A stretch of 64,000 nt of DNA from contig NZ_JASNJD010000005.1 in the NCBI RefSeq assembly GCF_030164425.1, positions 62,001 to 126,000 on the forward strand, in the 5' to 3' direction. Below the pieces are notes generated by a model. That model was not told the DNA's origin. It saw only the letters and a program-made list of their open reading frames with translations, and made no database searches. Origin of the DNA: Pseudodonghicola flavimaris (lineage in GTDB: Bacteria; Pseudomonadota; Alphaproteobacteria; Rhodobacterales; Rhodobacteraceae). Numbering within the stretch: the stretch's first letter is position 1; each line of letters opens with the position of its first letter. The position numbers and the translations under genes are program-made. Of this stretch, positions 44,364-53,510 are shown one piece after another.

Positions 44364-45292
44364 TGTCGATTCCGACCTTCCAGAACCTGATGCTGCCCGT
44401 CCTGAGGCTGATCGCCGACGGCCACGAAACGATCCCGAGCTGCCTCGCACCGCTCGCGGAGCAGTTTGAACTGACGCCGGACGAAGTGAACGAACTCCTC
44501 CCCAGCGGGAAACAAACGGTTCTTGCTAACCGGGCACACTGGGCGCGGAACTACATGTCCCAAGCCGGTTTGGTCGAGCCGATCAAGCGTGGATCCTATC
44601 GTCTTACCCCGCAGGGGGAGGCAACGCTTCGGGCCGATCTGGAGCAAATCGACGTCGACTATCTGTCCCGGTTTCCGTCGTTTCAGGAGTTCCGCAACCG
44701 CTCCAATTCCGATGCGGCCGCAGAGCGCAAGCCCCACTCACCCGCATTGCCGGGACAAGACCCAGCAGACACGCCGCAAGAACAAATCGAACGCGCGATT
44801 CATGCGCATAACCGCGCCCTGAACAGCGACGTGATCGAAGCGGTTCTGTCGCTCTCCCCAGCGCGGTTTGAACGTCTTGTGGTCGATCTCCTGCTCGCCA
44901 TGGGCTATGGTGGTGGTGACCTGGAAAGAGGCTTGCAGACCAGCCTTTCCAACGATGGCGGCATCGATGGCGTCATCAATGAAGATACGCTGGGACTGGA
45001 TGCCGTGTACGTGCAAGCGAAACGTTACGCTCCGGACAATAAGGTCGGCCGACCCGCGTTGAACGCCTTCGTCGGCTCACTCACCGGGGAAGGCGCGTCC
45101 AAAGGTGTCTTTGTCACCACGTCCGATTTCTCGAAAGACGCCATCGCATATGTGTCCCGAGTGCAGCAGCGCATCGTCCTGATCAACGGCCAGCGTCTTG
45201 CCCAACTGCTGATCGAACATGAGGTCGGAGTGCGCGCCCGAAAAACCTATATCCTTCGATCCGTTGACGAGGACTATTTCTCGGAAAGCTGA
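44363..45292 (+). CDS. mrr: Mrr-type restriction endonuclease
   Basis: This 309-residue protein matches the modified-DNA restriction enzyme Mrr in layout: an N-terminal winged-helix Mrr_N domain (1-90, ending GSYRLTPQGEATLR), a linker, and a C-terminal PD-(D/E)xK Mrr_cat domain (155-290). Catalytic candidates are Glu170 in PARFERLVVDLL, Asp198 in SNDGGIDGV, and Gln218-Lys220 in YVQAKRYAP. Mrr cuts DNA carrying foreign methylation. It starts with GTG overlapping the dxs stop, and its codon choice (aaacaaacg, cttgct, ctcctc) is visibly less GC-biased than its neighbours, which suggests acquisition. No methyltransferase partner is adjacent, as expected for a type IV enzyme. Confidence 0.88.
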   Translation: MSIPTFQNLMLPVLRLIADGHETIPSCLAPLAEQFELTPDEVNELLPSGKQTVLANRAHWARNYMSQAGLVEPIKRGSYRLTPQGEATLRADLEQIDVDYLSRFPSFQEFRNRSNSDAAAERKPHSPALPGQDPADTPQEQIERAIHAHNRALNSDVIEAVLSLSPARFERLVVDLLLAMGYGGGDLERGLQTSLSNDGGIDGVINEDTLGLDAVYVQAKRYAPDNKVGRPALNAFVGSLTGEGASKGVFVTTSDFSKDAIAYVSRVQQRIVLINGQRLAQLLIEHEVGVRARKTYILRSVDEDYFSES

Positions 45293-45326
45293 GCGTGATG
45301 ACTGACACCGGCTCTCCGAACTGTCC

Positions 45327-46178
45327 TCACGCCTCCGACAGCAACGCCGCCAACCCCTCGCGATAGGTGGGATAGATCAGCTTCACCCCCAGCTCCCGCT
45401 TGATACGGTCATTCCACACCCGCTTGCTTTCAGCATAAAAGCTGCGTGCCATCGGTGTCATCTCGGCGGTCTCGAACGCTTCCTCCGGCGGCAGCGGCAG
45501 CCCCAACAGCTCCGCCGCATGGGCGATCACCGCCTCCGGCGGGGCGGGATCGTCGTCGCAGACGTTATAGATCGCCCCCGGGTTCGGATGGGCGATCGAG
45601 GCCGCCAGCACCTGGGCGATGTCGTCGACATGGATACGGCTGAACACCTGCCCCGGCTTGACGATCCGTCGCGCCGTGCCTGCGCGCACCTTGGCAAAGG
45701 GGCCGCGCCCAGGGCCGTAGATCCCGGCCAGACGGAAGATATGCAGCGGCAAACCCGGGGTCGCGGCCCAGCCCGCCTCTGCCGCCACCCGCTGCTGCCC
45801 CCGCCGGGTGGAAGGGGTCAGCGGCGTCTCCTCATCGACCCAGCCGCCGCCATGATCGCCATAGACGCCGGTGGTGGACAGATAGCCGACCCAGTCGAGA
45901 TGCGCGGCGGCGGTGGTGAAGTCAGGTCCCAACGCCGCCAGAACCGGATCGCCATCGGGTCCCGGCGCGACCGAGACCAGCACATGGCTCGCCTCAACCA
46001 GCTGCGGCAGCGGGCCGTCACCGGGCCAGACAACAGGTTCGACCCCGAGGGCTGTCAGCTCCGCCGCCCTCTCCGGGCTGCGGCTGGTGCCCAGCACCCG
46101 CCATCCCTCAGGCAGCAGCCGGGCGGCCAGCGCCCGCGCGGAATATCCCATTCCGATACAGAGAAGTGTCTTCGTCAT
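45327..46178 (-). CDS. SDR-type NAD(P)-binding epimerase/dehydratase-family protein
   Basis: This 283-residue extended-SDR-like protein has nucleotide-binding LLCIGMGYSARALAARLLP, LSTTGVYGDHGGGWVDEETP with the Ser/Thr-Tyr site region, and FRLAGIYGPGRGPF. The Tyr-xxx-Lys is not obvious in its usual place. It is related to the YeeZ-like group of uncharacterised SDR proteins. It is convergent with the Mrr gene and divergent from the methyltransferase gene. Confidence 0.82.
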   Translation of the reverse strand: MTKTLLCIGMGYSARALAARLLPEGWRVLGTSRSPERAAELTALGVEPVVWPGDGPLPQLVEASHVLVSVAPGPDGDPVLAALGPDFTTAAAHLDWVGYLSTTGVYGDHGGGWVDEETPLTPSTRRGQQRVAAEAGWAATPGLPLHIFRLAGIYGPGRGPFAKVRAGTARRIVKPGQVFSRIHVDDIAQVLAASIAHPNPGAIYNVCDDDPAPPEAVIAHAAELLGLPLPPEEAFETAEMTPMARSFYAESKRVWNDRIKRELGVKLIYPTYREGLAALLSEA

Positions 46179-46268
46179 GCCCCTTTGATGCGCAATGGGC
46201 CGTCATCGTGCAAGCCCTGCCGGGCGGCGGGGTTGATTTCGCGTCACCTCTCCGCCCATGCTCGGTCC

Positions 46269-46901
46269 ATGACCGAGAAAACACATGACCTGAGCGGCGC
46301 CTATTCCCTGCAGACGCCTGAGGATTCCGTCGCGCTCTATGCCGGCTGGGCAAAGGATTACGATCAGACCTTCGCCACGGCGGAGGATTACCGGCTGCCG
46401 GCGGCGACGGCCGAGGCATTCAAAGCCGCCGGCGGCTCCGGGCCTGTGCTGGACGTCGGCGCAGGCACCGGGCTCTGCGCTGCCGCGCTCACCGCCCTGG
46501 GGATCGGCCCGATCGATGCGGCCGACATCAGCCCCGAAATGCTGAAGGTGGCGGGAGAGAAGGGCCTGTACCGCGCACTGATCGAGGCTGATCTGACCAA
46601 GGGCCTGCCACTGCCGGAGACGCCCTATGCCGGTGTCGTCTCCTCCGGCACCTTTACCACCGGGCACGTCGGCCCGGAGGAGATCGAGGCGCTGCTGCCG
46701 ATCGCCCGTCCCGGCGCGCTTTTCGCCATCGCGATCAACGGAGCGCATTACGAGGCCGCCGGCTTCTCCGCCAAGCTGGACGCCCTGGCACAGGGGCCGA
46801 TCCGCAACCTGTGGCTGCCGGAGGTGCGGATCTACGGAGAGAATGGCCGCGGCGCCCACAAGGACGACACCGCCCTGATCGCGCTTTTCGAGAAAGCCTG
46901 A
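46269..46901 (+). CDS. Class I SAM-dependent methyltransferase
   Basis: This 210-residue methyltransferase has the SAM motif I VLDVGAGTGLCAAAL, motif II IDAADISPEMLKVA and a GVVSSGTFTTGHVGPEEI stretch characteristic of small-molecule (TPR-like or DREV/WBSCR27-type) methyltransferases. The substrate is unknown. No clear Shine-Dalgarno precedes the ATG at 46269. It diverges from the SDR gene across 90 bp, and the downstream gap contains two dispersed elements. Confidence 0.83.
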   Translation: MTEKTHDLSGAYSLQTPEDSVALYAGWAKDYDQTFATAEDYRLPAATAEAFKAAGGSGPVLDVGAGTGLCAAALTALGIGPIDAADISPEMLKVAGEKGLYRALIEADLTKGLPLPETPYAGVVSSGTFTTGHVGPEEIEALLPIARPGALFAIAINGAHYEAAGFSAKLDALAQGPIRNLWLPEVRIYGENGRGAHKDDTALIALFEKA

Positions 46902-46945
46902 GCGGTCGCCGCAGGCCGGGTCAGATCGCGCGCTGCGCACCCGAT

Positions 46946-46979
46946 GCCTCCGGCGGGGAAATTTGCGGCCAGAAAAAAC
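46946..46979. repeat. Dispersed intergenic element, copy 6
   Basis: The core gcctccggcggggaaatttg is followed by cggccagaaaaaac. It lies in the 342-bp gap between the methyltransferase and the class II aldolase-like gene and faces copy 7. Nothing else recognisable lies in that gap. Confidence 0.55.
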
Positions 46980-47189
46980 GGCGGCCTCCCAAAACCGATC
47001 GCGGGCAAGCGCTAACCCGGCATTAACCTCAGTGCCCCAGGCTCGGTACCGCGGTGCAGGCGGGGACGCCGATGACCGCGCCAGGAAAAGACCCCATACG
47101 GTCATTTTGGCGGGGCCGGCCACACGCCGCCCCTGCCTTTTCTACCTTCGGGCCCAGTCCGGCGCCCGTCCTTCCGGGCCGGAACCTGT

Positions 47190-47222
47190 CTTTTTCTGGC
47201 CCCAAATATCCTCGCCGAAGGC
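47190..47222. repeat. Dispersed intergenic element, copy 7 (inverted)
   Basis: On the minus strand this copy reads gccttcggcgaggatatttg followed by gggccagaaaaag. It is inverted relative to copy 6 in the same gap, and ends 21 bp before the stop of the minus-strand aldolase-like gene. Confidence 0.55.
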
Positions 47223-47243
47223 GCCCGTCGCCGGACGCCAGGC

Positions 47244-47999
47244 TCAGCTTGCGTAGGTCGAGCCTTCCTCGTCGAGGATCGCCTTCAGTTCCGCCAGATG
47301 GCGTTCGTCCTGCTCGGGATAGGCTTCCAGCTCGCGCGCGGTCTTCTCGGCGATCTCATCAGACAGCACCCGCAGCGGCTGACCGGTCTGCAGGGCGCGG
47401 ATATAGGTCTCGGCGGCGCGTTCGAAATAATAGAGCCGGTTGAAGGTTTCCGCCACGGTCTGGCCGATCACCAGAACGCCGTGGTTGCCCATGATCATGA
47501 CCTTCTTCTTCGGATCGGTCAGCAACGTGGCACAGCGGGCGCCCTCGTCCTCGAACGCCAGACCGCCATAGCCCTCGTCGATCACATAGCGGTTGAAAAA
47601 GGTGGCGCAGTTCTGGTCGATCGGCGGCAGGGTGCTGTCCTGCAGGTTGGCCAGCACGGTGGCGAAGATCGAATGCACATGCATCACGCAGCGGGCGTGC
47701 GGGCAGGCCCGGTGGATCCCGCCATGCAGCCCCCAGGCGGTGGGATCGGGCGCATCGGGACCCTTGAGCGTGTCGGGATTGTTGGCGTCGATCAGCAACA
47801 GTTCCGAGGCGCGGATCCGCGAGAAATGCACCTGATTGCGGTTCATCAGGAACTGGGTACCATCGTCGTTCACCGCGAGGCTGAAATGGTTCGCCACCCC
47901 TTCGTGCATGTTCAACCGCGCGGTCCAGCGGAAGGCAGCGGCCAGATCGACCCGTTCGGGCCAATGGTTCATGTTCGGGCGCAGATTGGTTACGGTCAT
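47244..47999 (-). CDS. Class II aldolase/adducin-family protein
   Basis: This 251-residue protein of the fuculose-aldolase fold has zinc-ligand segments CVMHVHSIFATVLANL and MIMGNHGVLVIGQTVAETFN, plus LYYFERAAETYIRALQTG at the C-terminus. In true aldolases three histidines bind zinc; two (HVH) and one (NHG region) are visible. The substrate is not indicated. Family members include epimerases, aldolases and non-catalytic adducin-like proteins. It is monocistronic on the minus strand. Confidence 0.88.
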   Translation of the reverse strand: MTVTNLRPNMNHWPERVDLAAAFRWTARLNMHEGVANHFSLAVNDDGTQFLMNRNQVHFSRIRASELLLIDANNPDTLKGPDAPDPTAWGLHGGIHRACPHARCVMHVHSIFATVLANLQDSTLPPIDQNCATFFNRYVIDEGYGGLAFEDEGARCATLLTDPKKKVMIMGNHGVLVIGQTVAETFNRLYYFERAAETYIRALQTGQPLRVLSDEIAEKTARELEAYPEQDERHLAELKAILDEEGSTYAS

Positions 48000-48140
48000 G
48001 TCAGCTCTCCGGAAATTTGGCCGAAGTCTGACGGCCTATGGCGGCGGCGGCAACACGAAACCGGCAGCAATTGAACCGAAGACGGCTCCGCCCGGGCGGG
48101 ACGCCCCGGGACTGAGCAAAGGGCAACACCGGATCAGGGT

Positions 48141-48560
48141 CTAAATCCGGCGGCTCGGCACCCAGGCATAACCGTTGGAACAGAGGATGTAGGCCTCGCG
48201 CAACCCGTGGGGCTTGTCGGTGGGCGCCTGCAGCAGGGTGGCACCGAAGGCCTCAGCACGGGCGGCGGCCTGATCGGGATCGCTGTCATACAGGCGAATC
48301 TCGAGCCCGGCGCCACGTGGCGGGGTTTCCGGCAGCAGCCCCAGCAGCGGATTGGAATGATAGGTGTGATCCCCATGCAGCTGAAACAGCTGATCGCCAT
48401 AGGTCACTATGGCGAAATCGGCGCTGACGCGGTGGCAGGACAGACCGAAAACAGTCTCTAAGAAGGCGACTTCCGCCTCGACGTCGCGGACAAGCAGGTT
48501 CAGCCCGATGCCATGCAGGGATCGGCCGAAGCTCTCGGGGGAGGCGGTTTCATAATCCAT
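48141..48560 (-). CDS. VOC-family protein
   Basis: This 139-residue single VOC domain has GIGLNLLVRDVEAEVAFLET, GDQLFQLHGDHTYHSNPLLG and EIRLYDSDPDQAAARAEAFG, then SNGYAWVPSRR. One potential metal ligand His is visible in HGDHTYH. The start ATG at 48560 (MDYETASPES) is preferred over a longer frame that lies antisense to the intergenic region before ade. It diverges from ade by 106 bp; no functional link is evident. Confidence 0.82.
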   Translation of the reverse strand: MDYETASPESFGRSLHGIGLNLLVRDVEAEVAFLETVFGLSCHRVSADFAIVTYGDQLFQLHGDHTYHSNPLLGLLPETPPRGAGLEIRLYDSDPDQAAARAEAFGATLLQAPTDKPHGLREAYILCSNGYAWVPSRRI

Positions 48561-48666
48561 GCCGTCACTTTGCCTGTCCGCCACAACTGCGCAAGCGTCG
48601 ATGAAGCTTTGGCGACAGGTGACGCCGGGGCTTGCACCCGCCCATGACTTGGCGACAAACTGAGCC

Positions 48667-50469
48667 ATGGAACAGAAAGCTTTCCCCGCCTGGCCCGATG
48701 TGGCCGCCCGTCTGATCGCCGTCGCCACCGGCCGCGAGCCCGCCGATCTGGTCATCAGGGGGGGCGCCTGGGTCAATGTTCACAGCCGCGAGGTTCTGCC
48801 CGGCCACGACATCGCCATCGCCGAAGGCCGGATCGCCTGCGTGGTGCCCGATGCCGGCTATTGCACCGGACCGGAGACCGAGATTGTCGAGGCCGAGGGG
48901 CGCTACATGATCCCGGGGCTCTGCGATGCGCATATGCATATCGAGAGTGGCATGCTGACACCGGCGGAATTCGCCCGTGCGGTGATCCCGCACGGCACCA
49001 CCAGCATGTTCACCGACCCGCATGAGATCGCCAATGTGCTGGGGTTGGCGGGCGTGCGGATGATGCATGACGAAGCGGCGCTGCAGCCGATCAACATCTT
49101 CACCCAGATGCCGTCCTGCGCCCCCTCCGCCCCCGGGCTGGAGACCACGGGATACGAGATTTCCGCCGAGGACGTGGCCGAGGCGATGACCTGGCCCGGC
49201 ATCATCGGCTTGGGGGAAATGATGAACTTTCCCGGCGTGGCGGCGGCCGATCCCAAGATGCTGGCCGAGATCGCCGCGACCCAGCGCGCCCGCAAGACGG
49301 TGGGCGGCCATTATGCCTCCCCCGATCTGGGGCCGGATTTCGCGGGCTATGTCGCCGGCGGGCCGGCGGACGATCACGAAGGCACCTGCGAGGCCGACGC
49401 CATCGCCCGGGTCCGGCAGGGGATGCGCAGCATGATGCGGTTGGGGTCGGCCTGGTACGATGTGCAAAGCCAGATCACCGCAGTGACGGAAAAGGGCCTC
49501 GATCCGCGCAACTTCATTCTCTGCACCGATGACTGCCATTCCGGCACGCTGGTCCACGACGGCCATATGAACCGGGTGGTGCGCCATGCGATCGCCTGCG
49601 GCTGCGACCCGCTGGTGGCGCTGCAGATGGCGACAATCAACACTGCCACACATTTCGGGCTGGAGCGCGAGCTGGGATCGCTCACCCCAGGGCGGCGGGC
49701 GGATGTGATCCTGACCTCGGACCTGACGGCGCTGCCGATCGAACAGGTCTTTGCCCGCGGCCGATTGGTGGCGGAAAACGGGATCTGCCTGGTCGACTGT
49801 CCGCATTACGACTGGCCCGATGCCGCCCGCAAAACCGTACATCTGGGCCATGAGCTGAGCGGCGGGGATTTCGAGATCACCGCCCCCGAGGGCGCCAATG
49901 CGGTGCGTGCCAATGTCATCGGCGTGATCGAGAACCAGGCCCCCACCAAGGCGCTGAAGGCCGATCTGCCGGTGCGCGACGGTCTGGTCGAGGCCGAGGG
50001 CGAGGTCTGCCAGATCGCCCTGGTCGAACGCCACCGGGCCACCGGCGGGGTGACCAATGCCTTCGTCTCCGGCTTTGGCTATCAGGGGCGGATGGCGATG
50101 GCCTCCACCGTGGCGCATGACAGCCACCACATGATCGTGGTCGGCACCGACCGCGACCAGATGGCGCTGGCCGCCAACCGGCTGGCCGAAGTCGGCGGCG
50201 GCATCACGCTGTTCCGCGACGGTCAGGAACTGGCGCTGGTCGAACTGCCGATCGCCGGGCTGATGTCGGATGCGCCGGCAGCGGAGGTGGCCGAAAAGGC
50301 CGCCGTGCTGATGCAGGCGATGCAGGACTGCGGCTGCAGCCTCAACAACGCCTATATGCAGCATTCGCTGCTGGCCTTGGTGGTGATCCCGGAATTGCGC
50401 ATCTCGGACCTCGGGCTGATCGACGTCCGCAGCTTCCAGAAGATCCCGCTGTTCGAGCCGCTGTCATGA
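48667..50469 (+). CDS. ade: Adenine deaminase
   Basis: This 600-residue metal-dependent amidohydrolase converts adenine to hypoxanthine and ammonia. The HxH ligand pair lies in GLCDAHMHIESGMLTPAEF. Other family blocks are TSMFTDPHEIANVLG, FILCTDDCHSGTLVHDGHM and the C-terminal VAHDSHHMIVVGTDRDQMA. The length agrees with bacterial Ade. It overlaps amn by four bases, so AMP breakdown to adenine (Amn) and adenine deamination (Ade) are one salvage unit. Confidence 0.96.
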   Translation: MEQKAFPAWPDVAARLIAVATGREPADLVIRGGAWVNVHSREVLPGHDIAIAEGRIACVVPDAGYCTGPETEIVEAEGRYMIPGLCDAHMHIESGMLTPAEFARAVIPHGTTSMFTDPHEIANVLGLAGVRMMHDEAALQPINIFTQMPSCAPSAPGLETTGYEISAEDVAEAMTWPGIIGLGEMMNFPGVAAADPKMLAEIAATQRARKTVGGHYASPDLGPDFAGYVAGGPADDHEGTCEADAIARVRQGMRSMMRLGSAWYDVQSQITAVTEKGLDPRNFILCTDDCHSGTLVHDGHMNRVVRHAIACGCDPLVALQMATINTATHFGLERELGSLTPGRRADVILTSDLTALPIEQVFARGRLVAENGICLVDCPHYDWPDAARKTVHLGHELSGGDFEITAPEGANAVRANVIGVIENQAPTKALKADLPVRDGLVEAEGEVCQIALVERHRATGGVTNAFVSGFGYQGRMAMASTVAHDSHHMIVVGTDRDQMALAANRLAEVGGGITLFRDGQELALVELPIAGLMSDAPAAEVAEKAAVLMQAMQDCGCSLNNAYMQHSLLALVVIPELRISDLGLIDVRSFQKIPLFEPLS

Positions 50470-51929
50470 CCGACCTGATGACGCCCGACACCCCGGCGCC
50501 AGAGCAGTTCACCGATCCCGCCGCCGCCGTCGCCCGGCTGGAGTCGCTCTATGAGCAGTCGGTCGGGTTTCTCTGCACCCACTTCGCCGGCGTGATGTCG
50601 GGGGCGGTTCCGGCCACCCGGATCCGCGCCTATTACCCGGAAATCCGGCTGACCACGACGACCCATGCCCATGTCGACAGCCGGCTCAGCTTCGGTCACG
50701 TCCCCGCCCCCGGCACCTATGCCGCAACCATCACCCGGCCCGATCTGTTCCGTAATTACCTGACCCAGCAGATCGGCCTGCTGGTGGAAAACCACGGGGT
50801 GCCGGTGACCGTGGGCGCCTCCACCACGCCGATGCCGGTGCATTTCGCGGTGGCCAACGACGCCAGCATCGCCGTCCCGCAGGAGGGGGCGACGCGGTTC
50901 GTGCTGCGCGACATCTTCGATGTGCCGGACCTCAGCACCACGCACGACGATATCGTCAACGGCACGTTCGTCGCCCAGGACGGGGTCGGCCCGCTGGCGC
51001 CCTTCACCGCGCAGCGGGTGGACTATTCGCTGGCCCGGCTCAGTCATTACACCGCTACCGATCCATCGCATTTCCAGAACCACGTTCTGTTCACCAACTA
51101 CCAGTTCTACGTCAGCGCCTTCGAGGCCTACGCCCGCACCCAGCTGGCCGATCCCGGCAGCGGCTACAGCAGTTTCGTCAGCACCGGCGATGCCGAGATC
51201 ACCGATCCAGACGCCCCGATCCCGACGGCGGAGAAGACCCCGCAGATGCCGGCCTTTCACCTCAAGCGGCCGGATGGCAACGGCATCACCCTGGTCAATA
51301 TCGGCGTCGGCCCGTCGAACGCCAAGACGGCGACCGACCATATCGCGGTGCTGCGACCGCATGCCTGGATCATGGTCGGCCATTGCGCCGGGCTCAGGAA
51401 CACCCAGGCGCTCGGCGATTTCGTGCTGGCCCATGCCTATCTGCGCGAAGACAAGGTGCTGGACGACGACCTGCCGGTCTGGGTGCCGATCCCGGCGCTG
51501 GCCGAGATTCAGGTGGCACTGGAACAGGCGGTGGCAGAGCTGACCCAACTGCAGGGCTATGACCTGAAGCGGGTGATGCGCACCGGCACGGTGGCGACGC
51601 TGGACAACCGCAACTGGGAGCTGCGCGACCAGACCGGCCCGGTACAGCGCCTCAGCCAGAGCCGCGCGATCGGCCTGGACATGGAAAGCGGCACCATCGC
51701 CGCGAATGGATACCGGTTCCGGGTGCCCTATGGCACGTTGCTCTGCGTCTCGGACAAACCCCTGCACGGAGAGCTGAAGCTGCCCGGCATGGCCTCGGAC
51801 TTCTACAAGACCCAGGTGTCGCGGCATCTCAACATCGGGATCCGCGCGATGGAGATCCTGCGAACCATGCCGCTGGAACGGCTGCACAGCAGGAAATTGC
51901 GCTCTTTCGATGAAACCCCTTTCTTGTAA
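50466..51929 (+). CDS. amn: AMP nucleosidase
   Basis: This 487-residue enzyme hydrolyses AMP to adenine and ribose 5-phosphate. An N-terminal AMP-nucleosidase-specific domain (1-180) has VENHGVPVTVGASTTPMPVH; the C-terminal phosphorylase-like domain has NIGVGPSNAKTATDHIAVLR, WIMVGHCAGLRNTQALGDFV and the AIGLDMESGTIAANGYRFR block that contacts purine and ribose. The coupling to ade makes a two-gene adenylate salvage operon. Confidence 0.95.
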   Translation: MTDLMTPDTPAPEQFTDPAAAVARLESLYEQSVGFLCTHFAGVMSGAVPATRIRAYYPEIRLTTTTHAHVDSRLSFGHVPAPGTYAATITRPDLFRNYLTQQIGLLVENHGVPVTVGASTTPMPVHFAVANDASIAVPQEGATRFVLRDIFDVPDLSTTHDDIVNGTFVAQDGVGPLAPFTAQRVDYSLARLSHYTATDPSHFQNHVLFTNYQFYVSAFEAYARTQLADPGSGYSSFVSTGDAEITDPDAPIPTAEKTPQMPAFHLKRPDGNGITLVNIGVGPSNAKTATDHIAVLRPHAWIMVGHCAGLRNTQALGDFVLAHAYLREDKVLDDDLPVWVPIPALAEIQVALEQAVAELTQLQGYDLKRVMRTGTVATLDNRNWELRDQTGPVQRLSQSRAIGLDMESGTIAANGYRFRVPYGTLLCVSDKPLHGELKLPGMASDFYKTQVSRHLNIGIRAMEILRTMPLERLHSRKLRSFDETPFL

Positions 51930-51962
51930 GGGCGAAAACCTGCAGTATCCGCTGAATTGGGC

Positions 51963-52006
51963 TTGATTTTCCCCACTACGCGTTGTGTTACACCGCAACA
52001 TAACGC
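51963..52006 (+). promoter_or_regulatory. HU gene promoter with overlapping inverted repeat
   Basis: TTGATT (51963-51968) and TGTTAC (51986-51991) with a 17-bp spacer form a plausible promoter. A near-perfect 10-bp inverted repeat GCGTTGTGTT/AACATAACGC (51980-52006, one G-T mismatch) covers the -10 element, a place typical of operators. Confidence 0.45.
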
Positions 52007-52057
52007 AAGACTCATGCGATGAGGCCCAACATCGGGCAGACGAAGGAGACCTAAAAA

Positions 52058-52348
52058 ATGGCAACGAAGCCGATGACCAAGACCCAGCTTGTCGCCGCAC
52101 TGGCCGAGGAAATGGGCACCGACAAGAAAGCCGCCGGCACCGCGCTGGACGCGCTGACCGCCCTGATCACCCGCGAAGTGTCCGCTGGCGGCGCCGTCAC
52201 CCTGCCCGGCGTTGGCAAGATCTACTGCCGCGAGCGCCCGGAGCGCATGGTGCGCAACCCCGCCACCGGCGAGCAGTTCAAGAAAGAAGCCGACAAGGTG
52301 GTCAAGATGACCATCGCCAAAGCGCTGAAAGACAGCGTCAACGGCTGA
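52058..52348 (+). CDS. HU-family DNA-binding protein
   Basis: This 96-residue histone-like protein begins MATKPMTKTQLVAALAEEMG, followed by the dimerising helices KAAGTALDALTALITREVSA. The DNA-binding arm is divergent: GVGKIYCRERPERMVRNPATG replaces the classical GFGxF-RxRxGRNP. It compacts and bends DNA as a dimer. AAGGAGACC precedes the ATG, and an intrinsic terminator follows at 52388, so it is monocistronic and probably highly expressed. It is more likely a member of the divergent alphaproteobacterial HU-like group than the main HupB. Confidence 0.9.
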   Translation: MATKPMTKTQLVAALAEEMGTDKKAAGTALDALTALITREVSAGGAVTLPGVGKIYCRERPERMVRNPATGEQFKKEADKVVKMTIAKALKDSVNG

Positions 52349-52387
52349 TCGGTCCGACGACCGGCCTGGCCGGTTCGACCAGAGTCA

Positions 52388-52420
52388 GGGGCCGCCGGAT
52401 CGGGCGGCCCCTTTTCTTTT
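52388..52420 (+). terminator. Intrinsic terminator of the HU gene
   Basis: GGGGCCGCC (52388-52396) pairs with GGCGGCCCC (52403-52411) around a six-base loop and is followed by TTTTCTTTT. Confidence 0.85.
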
Positions 52421-52519
52421 GACCGGGCTTTCTTTTTCGGATGCGCTGCGGCACCCTGGGCTTGATCCTTCGGCAGCGATCCGCTACCTGCGACCTCCCC
52501 CGCAGAGGACATTTCTTCC

Positions 52520-53407
52520 ATGAGCCGCACGACACTTCTTGCCCTGGGCAGTCTGATTGTCGGCCTGCTGGTGCTCTGGATCAAATTCATCGCCTGGCAG
52601 ATCACCGGCTCCGTCGCCCTGCTGTCGGACGCGCTGGAAAGCATCGTCAATGTCGCCACCGCGGCGGCGGCGCTGCTGGCGGTGATCTATGCCAACCGGC
52701 CAGCGGATGCGAACCATCCCTATGGCCACCACAAGGCAGAGCTGTTCTCGGCCGTTCTGGAAGGGGTGATGATCGTCGTCGCCGCCGTCTTCATCCTGCA
52801 TGAGGCCTGGGATTCGCTGTTTGCGCCGCGAGTGATCCAGGCGCCGCTGCCCGGCCTGATGATCAACGGCGCCGCCAGTCTGCTGAACGCGGTCTGGGCC
52901 TATGTGCTGATCTCGCGCGGGCGCAGCCTGCGATCGCCGGCGCTGGTGGCGGATGGCAAACACCTCAGAACCGATGTGGTCTCCTCGATCGGGGTGGCCT
53001 TCGGGGTGGCCTTCGCCGTCTTTACCGGGCTGCCCTGGCTCGATCCGCTGATGGCCGCGCTGGTGGCGGTGAACATCCTCTGGGCCGGCTGGGGGGTGAT
53101 GCGCCATTCGGTCGGCGGGCTGATGGACGAGGCCCTGCCGGAAGAGGATCTGGAACGGATCCGCGCGGTGATCGCCACCGAGGCGACCGGCGCCTATCAG
53201 GCGCATGACCTGCGCACCCGGCAGGCCGGCAGCGCCATTTTCATCGAATTCCACCTGGTCGTTCCCGGCAACTCGACCGTCAACGCCGCCCATGAAGTCT
53301 GCGACCGGGTCGAGGCGGCGCTGGAAAGCGAACTGCCCGGGGCCGTCATCACCATCCATGTCGAGCCCGAGGAAAAGGCCAAGCGCAGCGGCATCGTGGT
53401 GCATTAA
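52520..53407 (+). CDS. Cation diffusion facilitator transporter
   Basis: This 295-residue metal/proton antiporter has six helices and a cytosolic C-terminal domain. Site-A residues are Asp37 (LLSDALESIVNV, where the second Asp of FieF is replaced by Ser) and His/Asp in DGKHLRTDVVSS. HPYGHHKAELFSAVLEG is the conserved loop. The C-terminal ferredoxin-like domain is about 205-295 (AGSAIFIEFHLVVPGNSTVN). It exports zinc, iron or manganese; the altered site A leaves the ion open. It is monocistronic, between the HU terminator and psd. Confidence 0.9.
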   Translation: MSRTTLLALGSLIVGLLVLWIKFIAWQITGSVALLSDALESIVNVATAAAALLAVIYANRPADANHPYGHHKAELFSAVLEGVMIVVAAVFILHEAWDSLFAPRVIQAPLPGLMINGAASLLNAVWAYVLISRGRSLRSPALVADGKHLRTDVVSSIGVAFGVAFAVFTGLPWLDPLMAALVAVNILWAGWGVMRHSVGGLMDEALPEEDLERIRAVIATEATGAYQAHDLRTRQAGSAIFIEFHLVVPGNSTVNAAHEVCDRVEAALESELPGAVITIHVEPEEKAKRSGIVVH

Positions 53408-53510
53408 ATCCCAACCGCAGAGCGCCCCGCGCTGCCGCCCCGATCGGCAAAGCGTCGCGACAGACCGCAGCCGGGGCCGGAATAACCTTGCGTTCGGAAC
53501 GCTCTGACGT

